A DNA stretch of 64,000 bases. Source: Chrysopilus asiliformis (Eukaryota > Arthropoda > Insecta > Diptera > Rhagionidae). A program made the position numbers and the translations under genes. Of the stretch, positions 47,396 to 58,621 are shown one piece after another. Each line of letters begins with the position of its first letter. Position 1 is the first letter of the stretch. Location: positions 29,179,684 through 29,243,683 of the forward strand of contig OZ035961.1 of NCBI GenBank assembly GCA_964034945.1, in the 5' to 3' direction. The notes beneath the pieces are model-generated. The model was not told the origin of the DNA, did no database searches, and saw only the letters and a program-made list of their open reading frames with translations.

Positions 47396-48097
47396 GGCCC
47401 CTGTTACACGGGCAACTTTAAGCGGCGACTTTTCTTAAGTATAGGCGCGAGAAGTGAGGGAAGCGGTGGCTAATGCTACATTTACACGAATGACAAATTT
47501 GTCATTTTTTTCTTGTCATTATGTTAATTCCCGTGTAAATGGCATAATTTTTGTAATTTTTTCTGTCAGAAAATGTCAATCTCTCATAAAAGAATGAACT
47601 TGTCCATTCTTTTATGCCAGATTGTCATTCGTGCAAACGCAATATTAGTTATGACAAAAGTTGAATACTAAAGTTGTCATAACTAATATTGCGTTTGCAC
47701 GAATGGCAATCTGGCATAAAAGAATGGACAAGTTCATTCTTTTATGAGAGATTGATATTTTCTGACAGAAAAAATTACAAAAATTATGCAATTTACACGG
47801 GAATTAACATAATGACAAGAAAAAAATGACAAATTTGTCATTCGTGTAAATGTAGCATAATGTCGCCAGTTCCGAAAGTAGAAACAAGGCGACAAAATAC
47901 GCACACAAGCACAAAATCACAAAGAACGGGTTCGTGAAAGTTTTTTGCGATTTGATAGTTCGTCCAACTTGACACACACCTGAAACACTCACTGTGTAAT
48001 ATACAGAAGTTTCCGGCAACTTGTCTCCGCGTGTAGTACAAACGAGCAACTTTTTGTATCGTGTATCGGTTTAAAGTTGCCGTGTGTAACATAGGCC
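47396..48097. mobile_element. Outer PIF/Harbinger-like element (TTA duplication)
   Basis: The ends are GGCCCCTGTTACACGGGCAA and (complement of the right end) GGCCTATGTTACACACGGCAA. They are flanked by TTA at 47393-47395 and 48098-48100. It contains a second element at 47474-47857. Excluding that, it is about 315 bp and non-coding. Confidence 0.72.
47474..47857. mobile_element. Near-perfect palindromic foldback element, nested
   Basis: Two 184-bp arms (47474-47657 and 47674-47857) are complementary with three mismatches counted by eye, around a 16-bp loop. TAA flanks both sides (47471-47473 and 47858-47860). The ends read TGCTACATTTACACGAATGA. No coding capacity. Transcripts through it would form a long double-stranded RNA hairpin. 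Confidence 0.92.
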
Positions 48098-48448
48098 TTA
48101 TACAGGTTTTATTGTACTTATAAAAAAAAGCTCGTTTCGTTATAATTACACTTCCAATCTTTTGATAGCGATCTAATAAAATCTGAAATTGAATTAAAGT
48201 CCTGAATTTTTATTGAATCCTCTCCAAAAAGTGTTTTGAAGCACCTTTTGAAAAAGGAAATCGCATATCTTATAGCTTTTCTTTAGCTTGTTTTTTTTGT
48301 GTGTTTGTCTGTCAGGGTCAAATATTGTAATCTAATATTGACTCACTTCCACTCACCCGATTGACTTGAAATTTTTGCACACAAACGTAAGTCCGATGAC
48401 AATACAATATTTTCTTTGCTTTTTCCTTGTAAGGATAAGTCTTGTTAA

Positions 48449-48688
48449 CACTAGATTGCCCAAGCAAGTCATTTTGACTGCTTTTTAATTTCAATCAGAA
48501 AAACAATTATGTATATAATGACACAATTTGTTAGAATTTTGTGACTTTTTGTACAACATATAAATGCGTTTATTAATAATTGTAGTTACCTTCCCCCTCC
48601 TTCATTTCCGGTATATATATGTGTGTGTTATACCTATATTGCCAAAAGCAGTCATTTTGACTGCTTGATTTTCATGGGCAATCTAGTG
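48449..48688. mobile_element. MITE, piggyBac-like (TTAA), nested in family D
   Basis: TTAA lies at 48445-48448 and 48689-48692. The ends are perfect complements over CACTAGATTGCCCA. 'aagcagtcattttgactgctt' recurs near both ends as a subterminal repeat. The paralogous site near 8360 reads 'ccttaacagg' (complement 'cctgttaagg') with a single TTAA, giving the empty site. 240 bp, non-coding. Confidence 0.88.
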
Positions 48689-48964
48689 TTAAGGATAACG
48701 CGATTATCCTTTACCTTTAATTTTCCAGAAAAAAAATCTCATTTGGGGGTTTTTGGGATCACTGAATCCGATTCTGACATTAAGAAATCTGTAAGGATAA
48801 CAGAAAGTCCTGTAAGGACAACGTGATTATCTTTTCCTCAAATTTTCTGAAAAAAATTTCATCTGGGGGTTTTGAGATCACTGACTCTGATTCTGTAGTC
48901 AAAAAGTTAGTAAGGATAACTGAAGGTCCTGTAAGGATGATGTGATTATCATTTTCCTCAAACT

Positions 48965-49062
48965 TGCATGGACACAGCGTATCAGAAATAAAGGCGGGAT
49001 AAATATTTTGTTATTTTTTATGCTTTTATCCCGCTTTTATTTCTGATGTACAGCCCTAAAAA
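48965..49062. repeat. Small inverted repeat related to 7681-7866
   Basis: 'gtatcagaaataaaggcggg' pairs with 'cccgcttttatttctgatgtac'. It is the same core as at 7750-7805. It interrupts family D copy 3. Confidence 0.6.
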
Positions 49063-49130
49063 AATTATTTCTTCTAATTTAGACAGTGACGAAAGCAAGC
49101 TAAATGAAAGCTTCTAAAAATACCTGCTAA

Positions 49131-51380
49131 GACGTTAACTTTGTAATTTTATTGAATTATTCTTGTTCAGACAGTAGTGCTGATAAAATTTTTTATACAT
49201 GAACAGTAAACAGTTTGTTTGTAATTTCATTACTGATTTATTTTTTTAAAGTTATTATAGAGTAAATACTAAATAATTTAATTAAATGAAATTTCAAATG
49301 TGACTTTGTGCTACCATATAATAATACTAGCATTATTTTTTTTATTAAAATCAATAATTATTTTATTCAGAGATTTCAAAATTCAGTTAAACATTTTTTA
49401 CAGATATTTCCGTGTGATTACCTTATTTGATTTTTGATGAAAGCTTTTCGTTTTTATCGGTGGTTTGAAGAATTGATTATTTTTGTCGTGTTCATAGGGT
49501 AACATTTATCATCAATGTTTCGATTTTTCTTTTATTAGTGTAGATTTCTTTCTTGAAAGGATCGCGTGTAGTTTTTGTACGATAATGAAAATCAAACATT
49601 TATTTGTAAGACACGCAAATTGGACATCGATTTGTCACTATAAAAATTTCAAGAGAAAAACTGACAATTTTATTTTAATACCGACATAAAAATGTTAGAG
49701 GTGTTTATTATTTAAAGGGCATTAATCTCTGGACATGAAATTTATCAATTTGTTGGAATTTTCTTTCCAAAATTTTCAATATAACTCAGTTTCCGCATGC
49801 AGATCTATTACTGGTGGGGAAGAGCTACATTAATTAATAAATTTTTTTCTTCTTTTCTCTTTAGAGAACATTTGAAGAGTCCAGGACTTGATATTCAATA
49901 TGCCAAACAATAACCTCACGTACAACACATTGGGCCTATTTCTATAATGAATAAAATATCTTCACATTGTGGACCGTGAATACGTTTTATACATGCGATA
50001 CGGTATCCAGATCCTTATACCGACAAGTACATCATTACAGCGAAATGAATTTTTCTTTAGCGCGCGTTCAGTGGTCCTCCCCTTATTTACAAAAAAGTAC
50101 CTTTTTCAAATAACAAGATCTTCTCCGTTTTGTGGTAGCAAATTACAACAAATTAATCACATTCCAAATGGTAACTTTATCAATTACAAGATTCATTTAT
50201 TATCGTGCGAAGGGCACTCTTACATTATACATACATTCGTATAGTACATGTATCTATCCTGGCTTAGACATATAAATTTGCTAACCAGTGTATATATTTA
50301 TATATATTTGGAAGGACAGTGAGACCTTTTCCAGCTACATAGTAGGAATGTGAACTGCGTTGAAAGATCTTAAGGTTATTTCGTTTTTTTTTTCTGTCAA
50401 GAAAGTCTCTTAAAGAGCTGTGCGGCTATCACCACACCCACAGAATGCCAAATTAATTAAATTTAATTGAAAAATTTTCCTCATTTTATTCTTTCCTATT
50501 TTTAAGTATCCTACAATGTTGAAATTTGTGTCATTCCAGTTAGATATTGAATTTTTTCGTACAAATCCCAATCAATTTATTAAATATCAGTATCAAATTT
50601 TATTAATTGGGGAAAATTTATTGATTTTTTTTCGAAAACCATGAATTGGTTTTATTACGCACCTGAGATTTTTTTGGCTTATATTGTTTTTCAAGAAAAT
50701 CCGAATTGTTAAATCCACAAATATTCACATTTTTTTTTGTGATTCGTATATTCAATATTTGATTGTGCCCGTTGAGTTCAGGTCATAAACAATCTCTCAA
50801 GGGTGTTGTCAAAATAAGAAATGGATTTATGGAAATTAAAATTAATTAGATCTTTACTGAAATGTATTTATTAAATGGTAGATTATCTTCCATTTCTTTG
50901 ATTTTTTCTAACCATATCAGAAGAACGTCTTTGCTACACCTCGACCCCTGTGAAACTAAGCAAAGCTTTCAAGTTCAGATTTGACCGCCTTAGCGCCACA
51001 ATCTACTCGGATCGAAATATAAATACGAGCTATGCGATCAAAGATCGTCAATCGATCGCAACCATTAATCGAATCTCCACCAATGAATTAATAGAACTAC
51101 TATTCTCATAAAGGGGAAAAGTAAAACTACAGTATTCCTCGCATTATTACAAGTACCAGGAAGACCGAGCCATGCTCGGCGACCTCAAAATCCTACTTTT
51201 GCTGATTTTTGGGAAAAACTAAATTCACATTATCTTTACAGAGCTTTTCCAGAGTTTTTAAATTCCCGACCTAGCAAGCTAGAACTAAAACTAACGCGCG
51301 ATAACAATATTTCATAGAAATCGGTTGAGTGTTTATTGAGTAATCGCTGTCACTGATTTTTGAAACGTTGGTTTGAGACA
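49131..51380. other. Gene-free stretch
   Basis: No gene recognised. A 91-codon frame at 49969-50244 has no motif. From about 51140 there is a decayed family-C-like repeat ('gaccgagccatgctcggcgacc'). Confidence 0.45.
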
Positions 51381-51766
51381 CCAGGTGAGGATTATCGAGG
51401 GGAGGGAAAAGTCAGGTTTGTAGTGGAAAAATCGAAAGCCTTTAGCCCCCTTAGTAATACTGTAAAGTTTCATTAAGATCGGGCCACCCAATTCGAAGAT
51501 ACCAGGTAAGGGGTATCGAGGGGAGAGAAAAGTCAGGTTTGTAGTGGAAAAATCGAAAGCTCTTAGCCCCCTTAGTGATACTGTAAAGTTTCATTAGGAT
51601 CGGATCACCCAATTCGAAGATTCCAGGCGAGGGGTATCGAGGGGAGCGAAAAGTCAGGTTTGTAGTAGAAAAATCGAAAGCCCTTAGCCTCTTAGTAATA
51701 CTGTAAAGTTTCATTAAGATCGGACCACCCAATTCGAAGATACCAGGCGAGGGGTATCGAGGGGAA
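51381..51766. repeat. Tandem repeat, ~121-bp unit, about 3.2 copies
   Basis: Units begin CCAGGTGAGG or CCAGGCGAGG at 51381, 51502, 51623 and 51743 (spacings 121, 121 and 120). Each contains 'tatcgaggggag', 'aaaagtcaggtttgtagt' and 'ctgtaaagtttcatta'. It ends abruptly at 'aattttctcagtgg'. Copies are very similar, so amplification looks fairly recent. Confidence 0.93.
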
Positions 51767-53040
51767 TTTTCTCAGTGGTGAGACCTACCCAAATAGAATT
51801 TTAAGTAGCAATTATGGTGTTTATCCCCATATTTCGTCACCATGCAGATCGCGGCGATAAGCAGTTTATGTCGCAAATACGTATTTAGTTGTGCGTATGA
51901 GACGCGCAACGACACACATAGTGGGGAACACTTTTCTGCGGTTTGCTACGTCGCAATTATAACGACAGGGCCGTAATTAGTTGCCTCATGCGCGAGCGTC
52001 ATCTGACGGCATTATATCACACAATTACACAAATCATCGAGCGGGTTTTCTTTCTCCCTCGAATGCTTGCTAGTAAACAGAGATGAACAAATAAAAACGT
52101 AAGCAGAAGACGAACGAGAAAAATCTAATGGCGACAAATTAATGGAAACTTTTGTGGAGTGTTATTTTATAATGGACTTTTCTTCCGGTTGCATGTCGTG
52201 ATTTTAATTGCCATTAAAATTTTTCGACAATATTGGATCTGAAATTTAAACAGATTTTAATGGGCCATCGAATTATTTTGTTTTTAATCAAAAATTTCTT
52301 TAATTTTATTTTATCGGTAAAATTTTTTTTTCTTTTGCAATGAAATTTTGATGCCAATAAAATTATGCTGTTTCAAAAATGTATGCTATCCACTTTTTAT
52401 GCAATATCCTTCAGTCATTCGCCTGAAATAAGAAATTTAATTCTCGAAACGAAATCGTTTCCATCAAATGTCAGTGAGAAATATGGCGGCTGAAGGCATC
52501 AATTTTTTTTGGTGTTTCTCAGACGGGGAGCTTTAATGAAACTTTAGTGGTAGCAGTTTCGTCACTTTTTCCATCACACGCTTCTTCAAAATTAAACTGA
52601 CGTTCAGGCTCCACAGCCAATCACTATTTCGGCCCGAAAACCATCAAATGCTGCTCTATCGCCGCAGGATTTTCATGAAGCGAATGTTGCCCCAAAGATC
52701 GTGCTCGTCACTTCTTTCGCTTCTTTTACGCGGATGTGAATTATAGGTGTAAATTTTTAATCCCGATTGTGTAAATTTCTACTCTTTCAAGTCGCAAAGA
52801 ACAAATCTCATGTTCCCGTACTTTTCGATGCTGTTTGGGTATCTAGATCGATTCCTTGTCCCCAAAAATCCATAACCCCCAAGTTTCGTGAAAATCCTTA
52901 GGCGGGGTTTCGAGATCGTTTGTGCAGACAGACAGACAGACAATCCTCGTAGATATTATATTATAGAATACTCGCTTTATTAATTTGCCCCATATGTTTT
53001 TTGTACCCGCCGTGAAGTACTTGGCATGTATTCTGGAGCT
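51767..53040. other. Gene-free stretch
   Basis: No gene recognised. A repeat tail with 'cagacagacagacag' lies at about 52841-52950, resembling the mini-me-like family's microsatellite region. Confidence 0.45.
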
Positions 53041-53042
53041 GG

Positions 53043-53416
53043 GTGGTTTTATTTCCGACTCTGGGGCGCTGTCATTCAAGTCCACTCAACTTGCTTTACA
53101 AAATGAGTACTGATAGTTACTGCTTAATCCCAACGACACCATCAGTTTACACCAATATCACGACCTCTGCTACTATTGAATTGCAACGAAACCTTACAAA
53201 TAGTGTAATTCATCCATGGTTCGCAATTCATTTAAAACTGTAGGTGCGAAGCAGGAAGAAAATTTATATGAATCCTCAATTGAGGAGGCCCTGGAAATTC
53301 CAATTGGAGTAAAACCATCTTATAAGGCGTTTTCCATTGGACACTCAAGAGCGTTCAGGAGTAGATCGCCAAAGGAACACGATTTGGCGGTATCAGGCGT
53401 ACTTCAAGGACATTAA
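53043..53416 (+). pseudogene. Coding-like patch in two frames, unidentified
   Basis: This patch is richer in G and C than its flanks and reads protein-like in two consecutive frames. One ends at 53243 (ITTSATIELQRNLTNSVIH). The other, overlapping from 53216, ends at 53416 (ENLYESSIEEALEIPIGV, KAFSIGHSRAFRSRSPKEHD). A single shift in the overlap near 53216-53240 would join them. It may be a decayed exon, a retrocopy, or two exon pieces. I do not recognise the family. Confidence 0.3.
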
Positions 53417-53419
53417 TAT

Positions 53420-54909
53420 TATTAGAGCTATATAAGCTTAGCTGAACAAATAATGAACCAATCTATTCGAGTGATAATTTTTATTAATGACAAAAGGGGA
53501 TTTTAATCGATAAAGCTTACTACAATTTTTACATAAACAAACTTGATTATTAAATACATATTTTCAAAGTAATGAGGAGATACAAAATTGAATATTTCTA
53601 ACAAATATCTAGTAATTTCAGAATTTTAACAAATAATTTTTTTTGTTAAAACTAAATCTAAATAAAAAATGTGACAAGTTAAAAGGATTGATGTCGGAAT
53701 TTAATCCTTAGAGGTTCTGCATAAGCGAAATGCCATCTCGCGGAAATCTTTGAATTTAATTACACTTGATCTACCCCTTTCGACAGGCTGGAATCGTTCA
53801 ATACAGCGGTTGCTAAACTTGGAGTGCTACTCCAAGGCCAATGAAGAACGCTTAATATAGTCGATTTATTTTACCTTTTATTTTTCATATAAGGCATAAA
53901 AATGAGTATTCTTCCGTATTCCTGCTGTACTCGAAAATTGTCTGATAAAGAAGAAAAATAAAAGGGCAAAACTTATCTTGATGACTCTAGGTTGCTGTTC
54001 CAGACATGAAATTCGATTGGAATCACTATAGCTTTTAACATTTCCATTATGTGCCAAAATTTCTATGAAAATTTTAATTGTGTAGATACTTTAATAATTT
54101 ATTGTACTTTACTATTGTCTTCGCACGACTTCTAGTGTTTTTATGTGAAATATAAGAAAAGGAATCAATTGTCTTAAAATAATTAATGGATTCTTCTTAT
54201 TGAAAAATTCAGTTAACACATTTTTCCTCCCTTTTTGACTTGTGGAACGTCGCTCATGTAATTAAAAAAGGATGGCAAATATTTTCATCACATTCAACCA
54301 AGTTTATGACTTAACATTGCATCCTTTTACAAAACAATTTAAAAAATTAAAGTATAATAGGTTTTGTAAAGGTACGGTGACATAAAAAGTGGCGTCGTAA
54401 GACATTTCGGTATGAAACTATGGTAAAAAGGGTTCATTCACTCTATTCTCAAGATGGGGGAAAAAAGAAACGTTGAACCTTCGTAAACTGGACTTTTCCT
54501 GTCCTTTTTGTTTTTCCTAACGGAAATTCCATCACTTTTTAAAATGGTTTTAAGCTAGTAAAAAGATTGCTTTCTATGTCGGAAAATTGCTGGGGTTTCG
54601 GATCTACGGAATGAAATTTTCTTTCTTTTATGTGGCCAGAAATGTCAATTTATTTTTACTAAAGGGAATCGAAAAATAGCGGAAATTAGGATTTCTTTCA
54701 AACGGTGACATAAATTCGTAAACTCGCTTCTTGGAAATAGAAAAGCAACATTTAATTCGCATTTTTTTTTCAAATTCATAAATATAGACAAAATATAATT
54801 TTAGAAACGTTTAAAATGAACAAAAATACTGAAATTCCAAATTAGTTAAAAATAATCTCATGATTATTTCATTCTACATTGAACTAAATTCTTCCTTTTT
54901 CATTTATAG
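53420..54909 (+). other. Probable intron upstream of the Ig exon
   Basis: No coding sequence. It ends with a pyrimidine-rich acceptor (cttcctttttcatttatag) at 54909. Confidence 0.55.
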
Positions 54910-55042
54910 TGTCAACAGTTTCCGTGGAAGCGGTCTTGGGACGCACTGCAACACTGCCATGTGATATTGAGCCAGAGGCCAAAGATGACAGAGTCTATAT
55001 GGTGCTTTGGTTTCGGGAAAGCGCTGGAAAACCTTTATACAG
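54910..55042 (+). CDS. Internal exon of a Sidestep-family immunoglobulin receptor
   Basis: A 133-bp exon with acceptor 'tttcatttatag' before it and donor 'AG/gtgggt' after it. It encodes about 43 complete codons: [16 protein letters not shown], then [19 protein letters not shown]. The first Ig cysteine (LPCDI) and the core tryptophan (VLWFR) identify the N-terminal half of an Ig V-type domain. The [10 protein letters not shown] signature is characteristic of the insect Sidestep (Side) cell-surface proteins, partners of Beat receptors in axon guidance. Entry leaves two bases of a split codon and exit leaves AG, consistent with a serine split across the intron. Neighbouring exons are not visible here, so which paralogue it is stays open. 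Confidence 0.88.
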
Positions 55043-55560
55043 GTGGGTTATTTTTTTTTATCGACAAGATTTAAATCTACATGTCAATAAATTCATGAGG
55101 CGAAAAATTTCCTAAATTTCTTTTAGTTTTATAATAAGTTCCAATCGTAGAGGTCAACGTCGTGTGTCGCTGCATTTCTCTAAAACACTGTAGAACAATT
55201 TTGAAAAAAAACATAGGTTATTGATATTGTGTTAATGGATTCCGACAGATAATTTTGTGCTAAAAAACATTGCCGAACAATGTATATGCTATCATTAGAA
55301 TTAAGGCATTTATATGAAATTGATTTAATAAAACACATTTCTTTGAACATAACCCTGTAGGGTTGGCTGGAGATAATAAAAAGAAAATTGTTGACTTGAC
55401 GACAGCTTTATTAGAAAAGAGCGTTTTGTCAATCATTTTATAATGTGCCAAAATCGAACGGGTACTTTCAAAGTAATTGCAACAAATACCTTTCAATAAA
55501 TAGTGCTGTCAGAATATTGTATCCTCCTACAACCCTAATCGCTGATATTACTCTATGGTA
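55043..55560 (+). other. Probable intron downstream of the Ig exon
   Basis: It begins with the donor GTGGGT. No coding sequence or bounded repeat before family C starts at about 55560. Confidence 0.5.
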
Positions 55561-56170
55561 TCTATATATATGAAAATGGATGTTTGTCTGTCTGTTTGAG
55601 GTTACAAAACTTAAAAACAACTGGACCGATTTTTACCCGGTTTTTTGCAAAATGATCCACGTTGCCAGGAACAGGGCACCAATCATGTATTCCGACGCGT
55701 CTCTGTCTTTCGACTTCGACGCAGCTTTTAACTCTTGCCTTCGCCATATCCGCAGCTTCAAATTTCCTAGAATGACAGTCAGAATCACGTTTCGATTCAT
55801 AGTGACGATTCCGCGAAATTTCAAGCTGCAGATATGGCGAAGTCAAGAGTTAAAAGCTGCGTCGAAGTCGAAAGACAGAGACGCGTCGGACTACATAATT
55901 GGTGCCCAGGTTTTTAGCTATGTCAGATTTCCAAAATTTGAAACGGAAGGTCCTGAAAGAATAACACAAATATCCTTTTTCTCGTTTTTCCCGGTAAAAT
56001 TGGCATTGGGGGGTTTCTGTGGTCGCAAATCCGATGTTAAATTTTTAAAATTCTAAACGGAAGGTCCTGTAATGATATCGTTTTTTTCCCAAAAGTTTTT
56101 AAGTTATTTATGGTTTTTTGACACTCTAAAATTCATACAAAAAACTTTAAGCTGGCAACGAAGGGTCTGG
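55560..56170 (+). repeat. Interspersed repeat family C, copy 1 (interrupted)
   Basis: It starts 'tctatatatatgaaaatggatgtttgtctg', includes 'actggaccgatttttacccgg', 'gaaacggaaggtcctg' and 'ggggtttctgtggtcgc', and ends 'aactttaagctggcaacgaagggtctggtagta'. The same start and end phrases occur at 58622-58930. A 232-bp foldback element interrupts it at 55675. Confidence 0.7.
55675..55906. mobile_element. 232-bp foldback element, copy 1 (CAG duplication)
   Basis: Ends GGCACCAAT and ATTGGTGCC are flanked by CAG at 55672-55674 and 55907-55909. The arms are complementary over about 100 bp ('gacgcgtctctgtctttcgacttcgacgcagc'). The related repeat at 62045-62065 reads 'ccaggagcaggtttttagc' without the insertion, giving the empty site. 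The second copy at 59382-59613 has the same length. Confidence 0.85.
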
Positions 56171-56760
56171 TAGTATCATATAGGAGTGTATTAGATTTAG
56201 TATAACATTTGTAACGCATAGAACCAATCGTCCGACACAACAATGAACTACACCAGAGTGTTAAGGATGACAAAAGATTTTGAATTCCGTCTGTCTGGCC
56301 GTCTGTCTGTCCGTCTGTCTGTCCGTCTGTCTGTCCGTCTGTCTGTCCGTCTGTCTGTCCGTCTGTCTGTCCGTCTGTCTGTCCGTCTGTCTGTCTATCT
56401 ATCTGTCTATCTGTCTTGAACACAAATTCCGAAAGGATTGGGCTAGCCATTTGAAACTTTATTTAGTTGCGTTTCTCGTAAATTGCAAGGTTAAATTCTT
56501 GAACAGGCAAATTCGGCCCATTGCAAACGAAACAGTGTCTTGCAATTTCCTCGAAAACGGTGAGTCGTTCTGAAAAAATTATAAAGACAAAATGTGTTTA
56601 CAATAAGATTTCACAAAACTCATCCAAACATCAAAATCCAAACGGACCACTCCTTCCCCCTCCCCCTCAAAAATTTATTATTTTTTAAATTTTGTCTGTT
56701 TTCTTTTATGGAGTATTTAACGATTGGCCCCTGGCAAATGTAACTTTTCTTATATTTTTT
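56170..56760 (-). repeat. Interspersed repeat family A, copy 3
   Basis: It contains the uninterrupted 'aacaatgaactacaccagagtgttaagga', then a GTCT/GTCC microsatellite at 56283-56412, 'ccgaaaggattgggct', 'tttctcgtaaattgc' and 'agtatttaacgattggcccctggcaa'. It provides the empty site for the retrotransposon insertion. Confidence 0.72.
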
Positions 56761-56764
56761 CTAT

Positions 56765-57860
56765 TAAAATTCACTCTACCCTTGGATTTAATCCAGCTGC
56801 TTGGTCAAGAACGACACTTCACCAAATTCACGTGTTACAAAATTACAAACGCTTCTATACGATGTTCATATAGAGTAAAAATCATGTCTGAAAAAATATT
56901 TCCGGTTGAATAGATTTTTTAACAGTTCGATTGCAATAATTAACTTTCATACAATTTGAAAACTTTCAAAAAAAGTTAATTCCTTTGTTTATTTATAAGC
57001 TAAATGCTCAATTCAACGGAGGTGTGTGCATTTGTGATTTTTTTCAATCCAATAAATATTCCAGTAAAGTCGTTGAATAAACGAAAATGATAAGAGCATG
57101 TGGTACATCTACCCAATAATTTTAAGCTAATCCGTTTACAATTTCACTCGTGAGACTACCAAATAATAATAATTTCAAAGAGATTAATATGATTTATACG
57201 GATTATGTAACGACAAGGGTACACAAAATGGCACTTTTGAAATCGCCCATATTTTAAAACTAATCCAGTTTTCTTGTGAAAAAGGATACGGTGAACATCG
57301 AAAGCTGTTGTAGGCTTTTCCAATTCGCCCACGAATTAACTCTGTTCCGTTTATCTGCTTTCAACATTTGCGGAAGCGTAATTTAAGTTTTTGCACTAAT
57401 TACTTTAAATTAAAATAAAATTTTCTACAAAAACATTTAATTTTAGTTTTTCTTAATTTAAATCGATTTAATTTTACTAACGTGTTTTACCTAAATTCTC
57501 ATAGGTATTTACTTTTCTATACTTTATTATTAGGAAAATGTGTCTTTATAATGCCACCCCTTTCGGATCGGCAAAATGACAATCTATATAATGTAATAAA
57601 TTTTTATTATCGCTAAATTTTGTTGTTCAGTTTCCCCCTTAATTTTTTATGTTACTTTCTTATTGGGCTCTGAATTTTCCTTTTTATGATAGACACGTCG
57701 CTTTATTTTGAGGGTTTTCGATAGACGTTTGTTTACTCAGTTTCAATCAACTTGTAGACGCGATATGAAATTTTATGAACATACCCGTATCTATGTCTAC
57801 CTAACTTACTTGGATTCGATCTAAGTTACATGTATATTTTGAATCAAGAAGAAGAATATC
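56765..57860. other. Gene-free AT-rich stretch
   Basis: No gene or bounded element recognised. Confidence 0.45.
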
Positions 57861-57866
57861 ATAAAC

Positions 57867-58347
57867 ATGCCTAGAAGGTACCAGCGCGTAGAAAAAAAAA
57901 TCTATGTTACAACCACCGAGCATGCCGTGTACACACGCTGCGCGGAGCATTCCTTCTTGTTCGATACCATTTTTGAAAGGAGTCTTTTTATGCTTGATGA
58001 TATCGGACCCCATAAAGGCCAAATAAATAACATGTTAAGAACTGTTTAGCGTGACATGGAGCAGTAACTGATTCAAATAAGTGGTTTTATTTCTTCCTTT
58101 CTTTCTAGTTATCTATTCCTCAATAAACCTAGTGAAAAATATAGACGAACACCATAAAACCGAGAAATATTACGAGTTGCTGTATAGTGAAAATCGCGAA
58201 AGGGAAAAACTTTCAAAAATAATTCTATTAAAACAAAAACTCTGTTCGTGTTGTGATCATTATGCCGTGGCTCTCAAACTTGTTAGAAAATACTTTCGCA
58301 AAGTGTTTGAAGGGGAAGCAAGATTAATTCCCAGTGAATTAAAATAA
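57867..58347 (+). pseudogene. Possible small gene or exon pair, unidentified
   Basis: Two plus-strand frames, 57867-58049 (starts MPRRYQRVEKKIYVTTTEHA) and one ending at 58347, look more protein-like than the surroundings. The second follows a good acceptor (ttcttcctttctttctag, ending 58108) and is strongly charged (KTEKYYELLYSENREREKLS, then CSCCDHYAVALKLVRKYFRKVF), suggesting a helical or coiled-coil segment. Candidate donors near 58034 and 58044 do not keep phase with the second frame, so either the gene is broken or the pairing is wrong. Family unknown. Confidence 0.3.
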
Positions 58348-58621
58348 AATTTAGCGGATTTTATGTAAAATTTAAAGCACCTGCTTAACGGCTCAAATTA
58401 AAATTCTTCTGCGCTATCTCAAAATTTTATTGAGGGAAATCATGCAAATCGGATTTAATTACTCGAAACTTAACTTAGGAGTAATTTCTATTAGTGTGTG
58501 TCTTTCATTCTTTTAGAATTATTGACATGTCATACAAATAATGTTTACGATTAATTTAATTCACCGCAAGGCTTGATTGTTGCATTTAAACATAATAACA
58601 GCTACAATTGTTGAGGGTAAT

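Larger units (their letters stand above)
48290..49130 (-). repeat. Interspersed repeat family D, copy 3
   Basis: It is the complement of 8132-8535 in outline: 'cacaaacgtaagtccgatgacaatacaatatt', 'ccttgtaaggataagtc', two units of 'aaggataac ... gattctga', and the tail 'gaaagcaagctaaatg'. It carries a piggyBac-like insertion at 48449-48688 and a foldback core at 48965-49062. Confidence 0.65.

Noticed and set aside
51451..51732. 93-codon minus-strand frame with internal peptide repeats
   Set aside because: It is a by-product of the 121-bp tandem repeat.
55633..56056. Overlapping plus- and minus-strand frames with similar peptides
   Set aside because: The similarity comes from the palindromic arms of the 232-bp foldback element; the frames are not genes.
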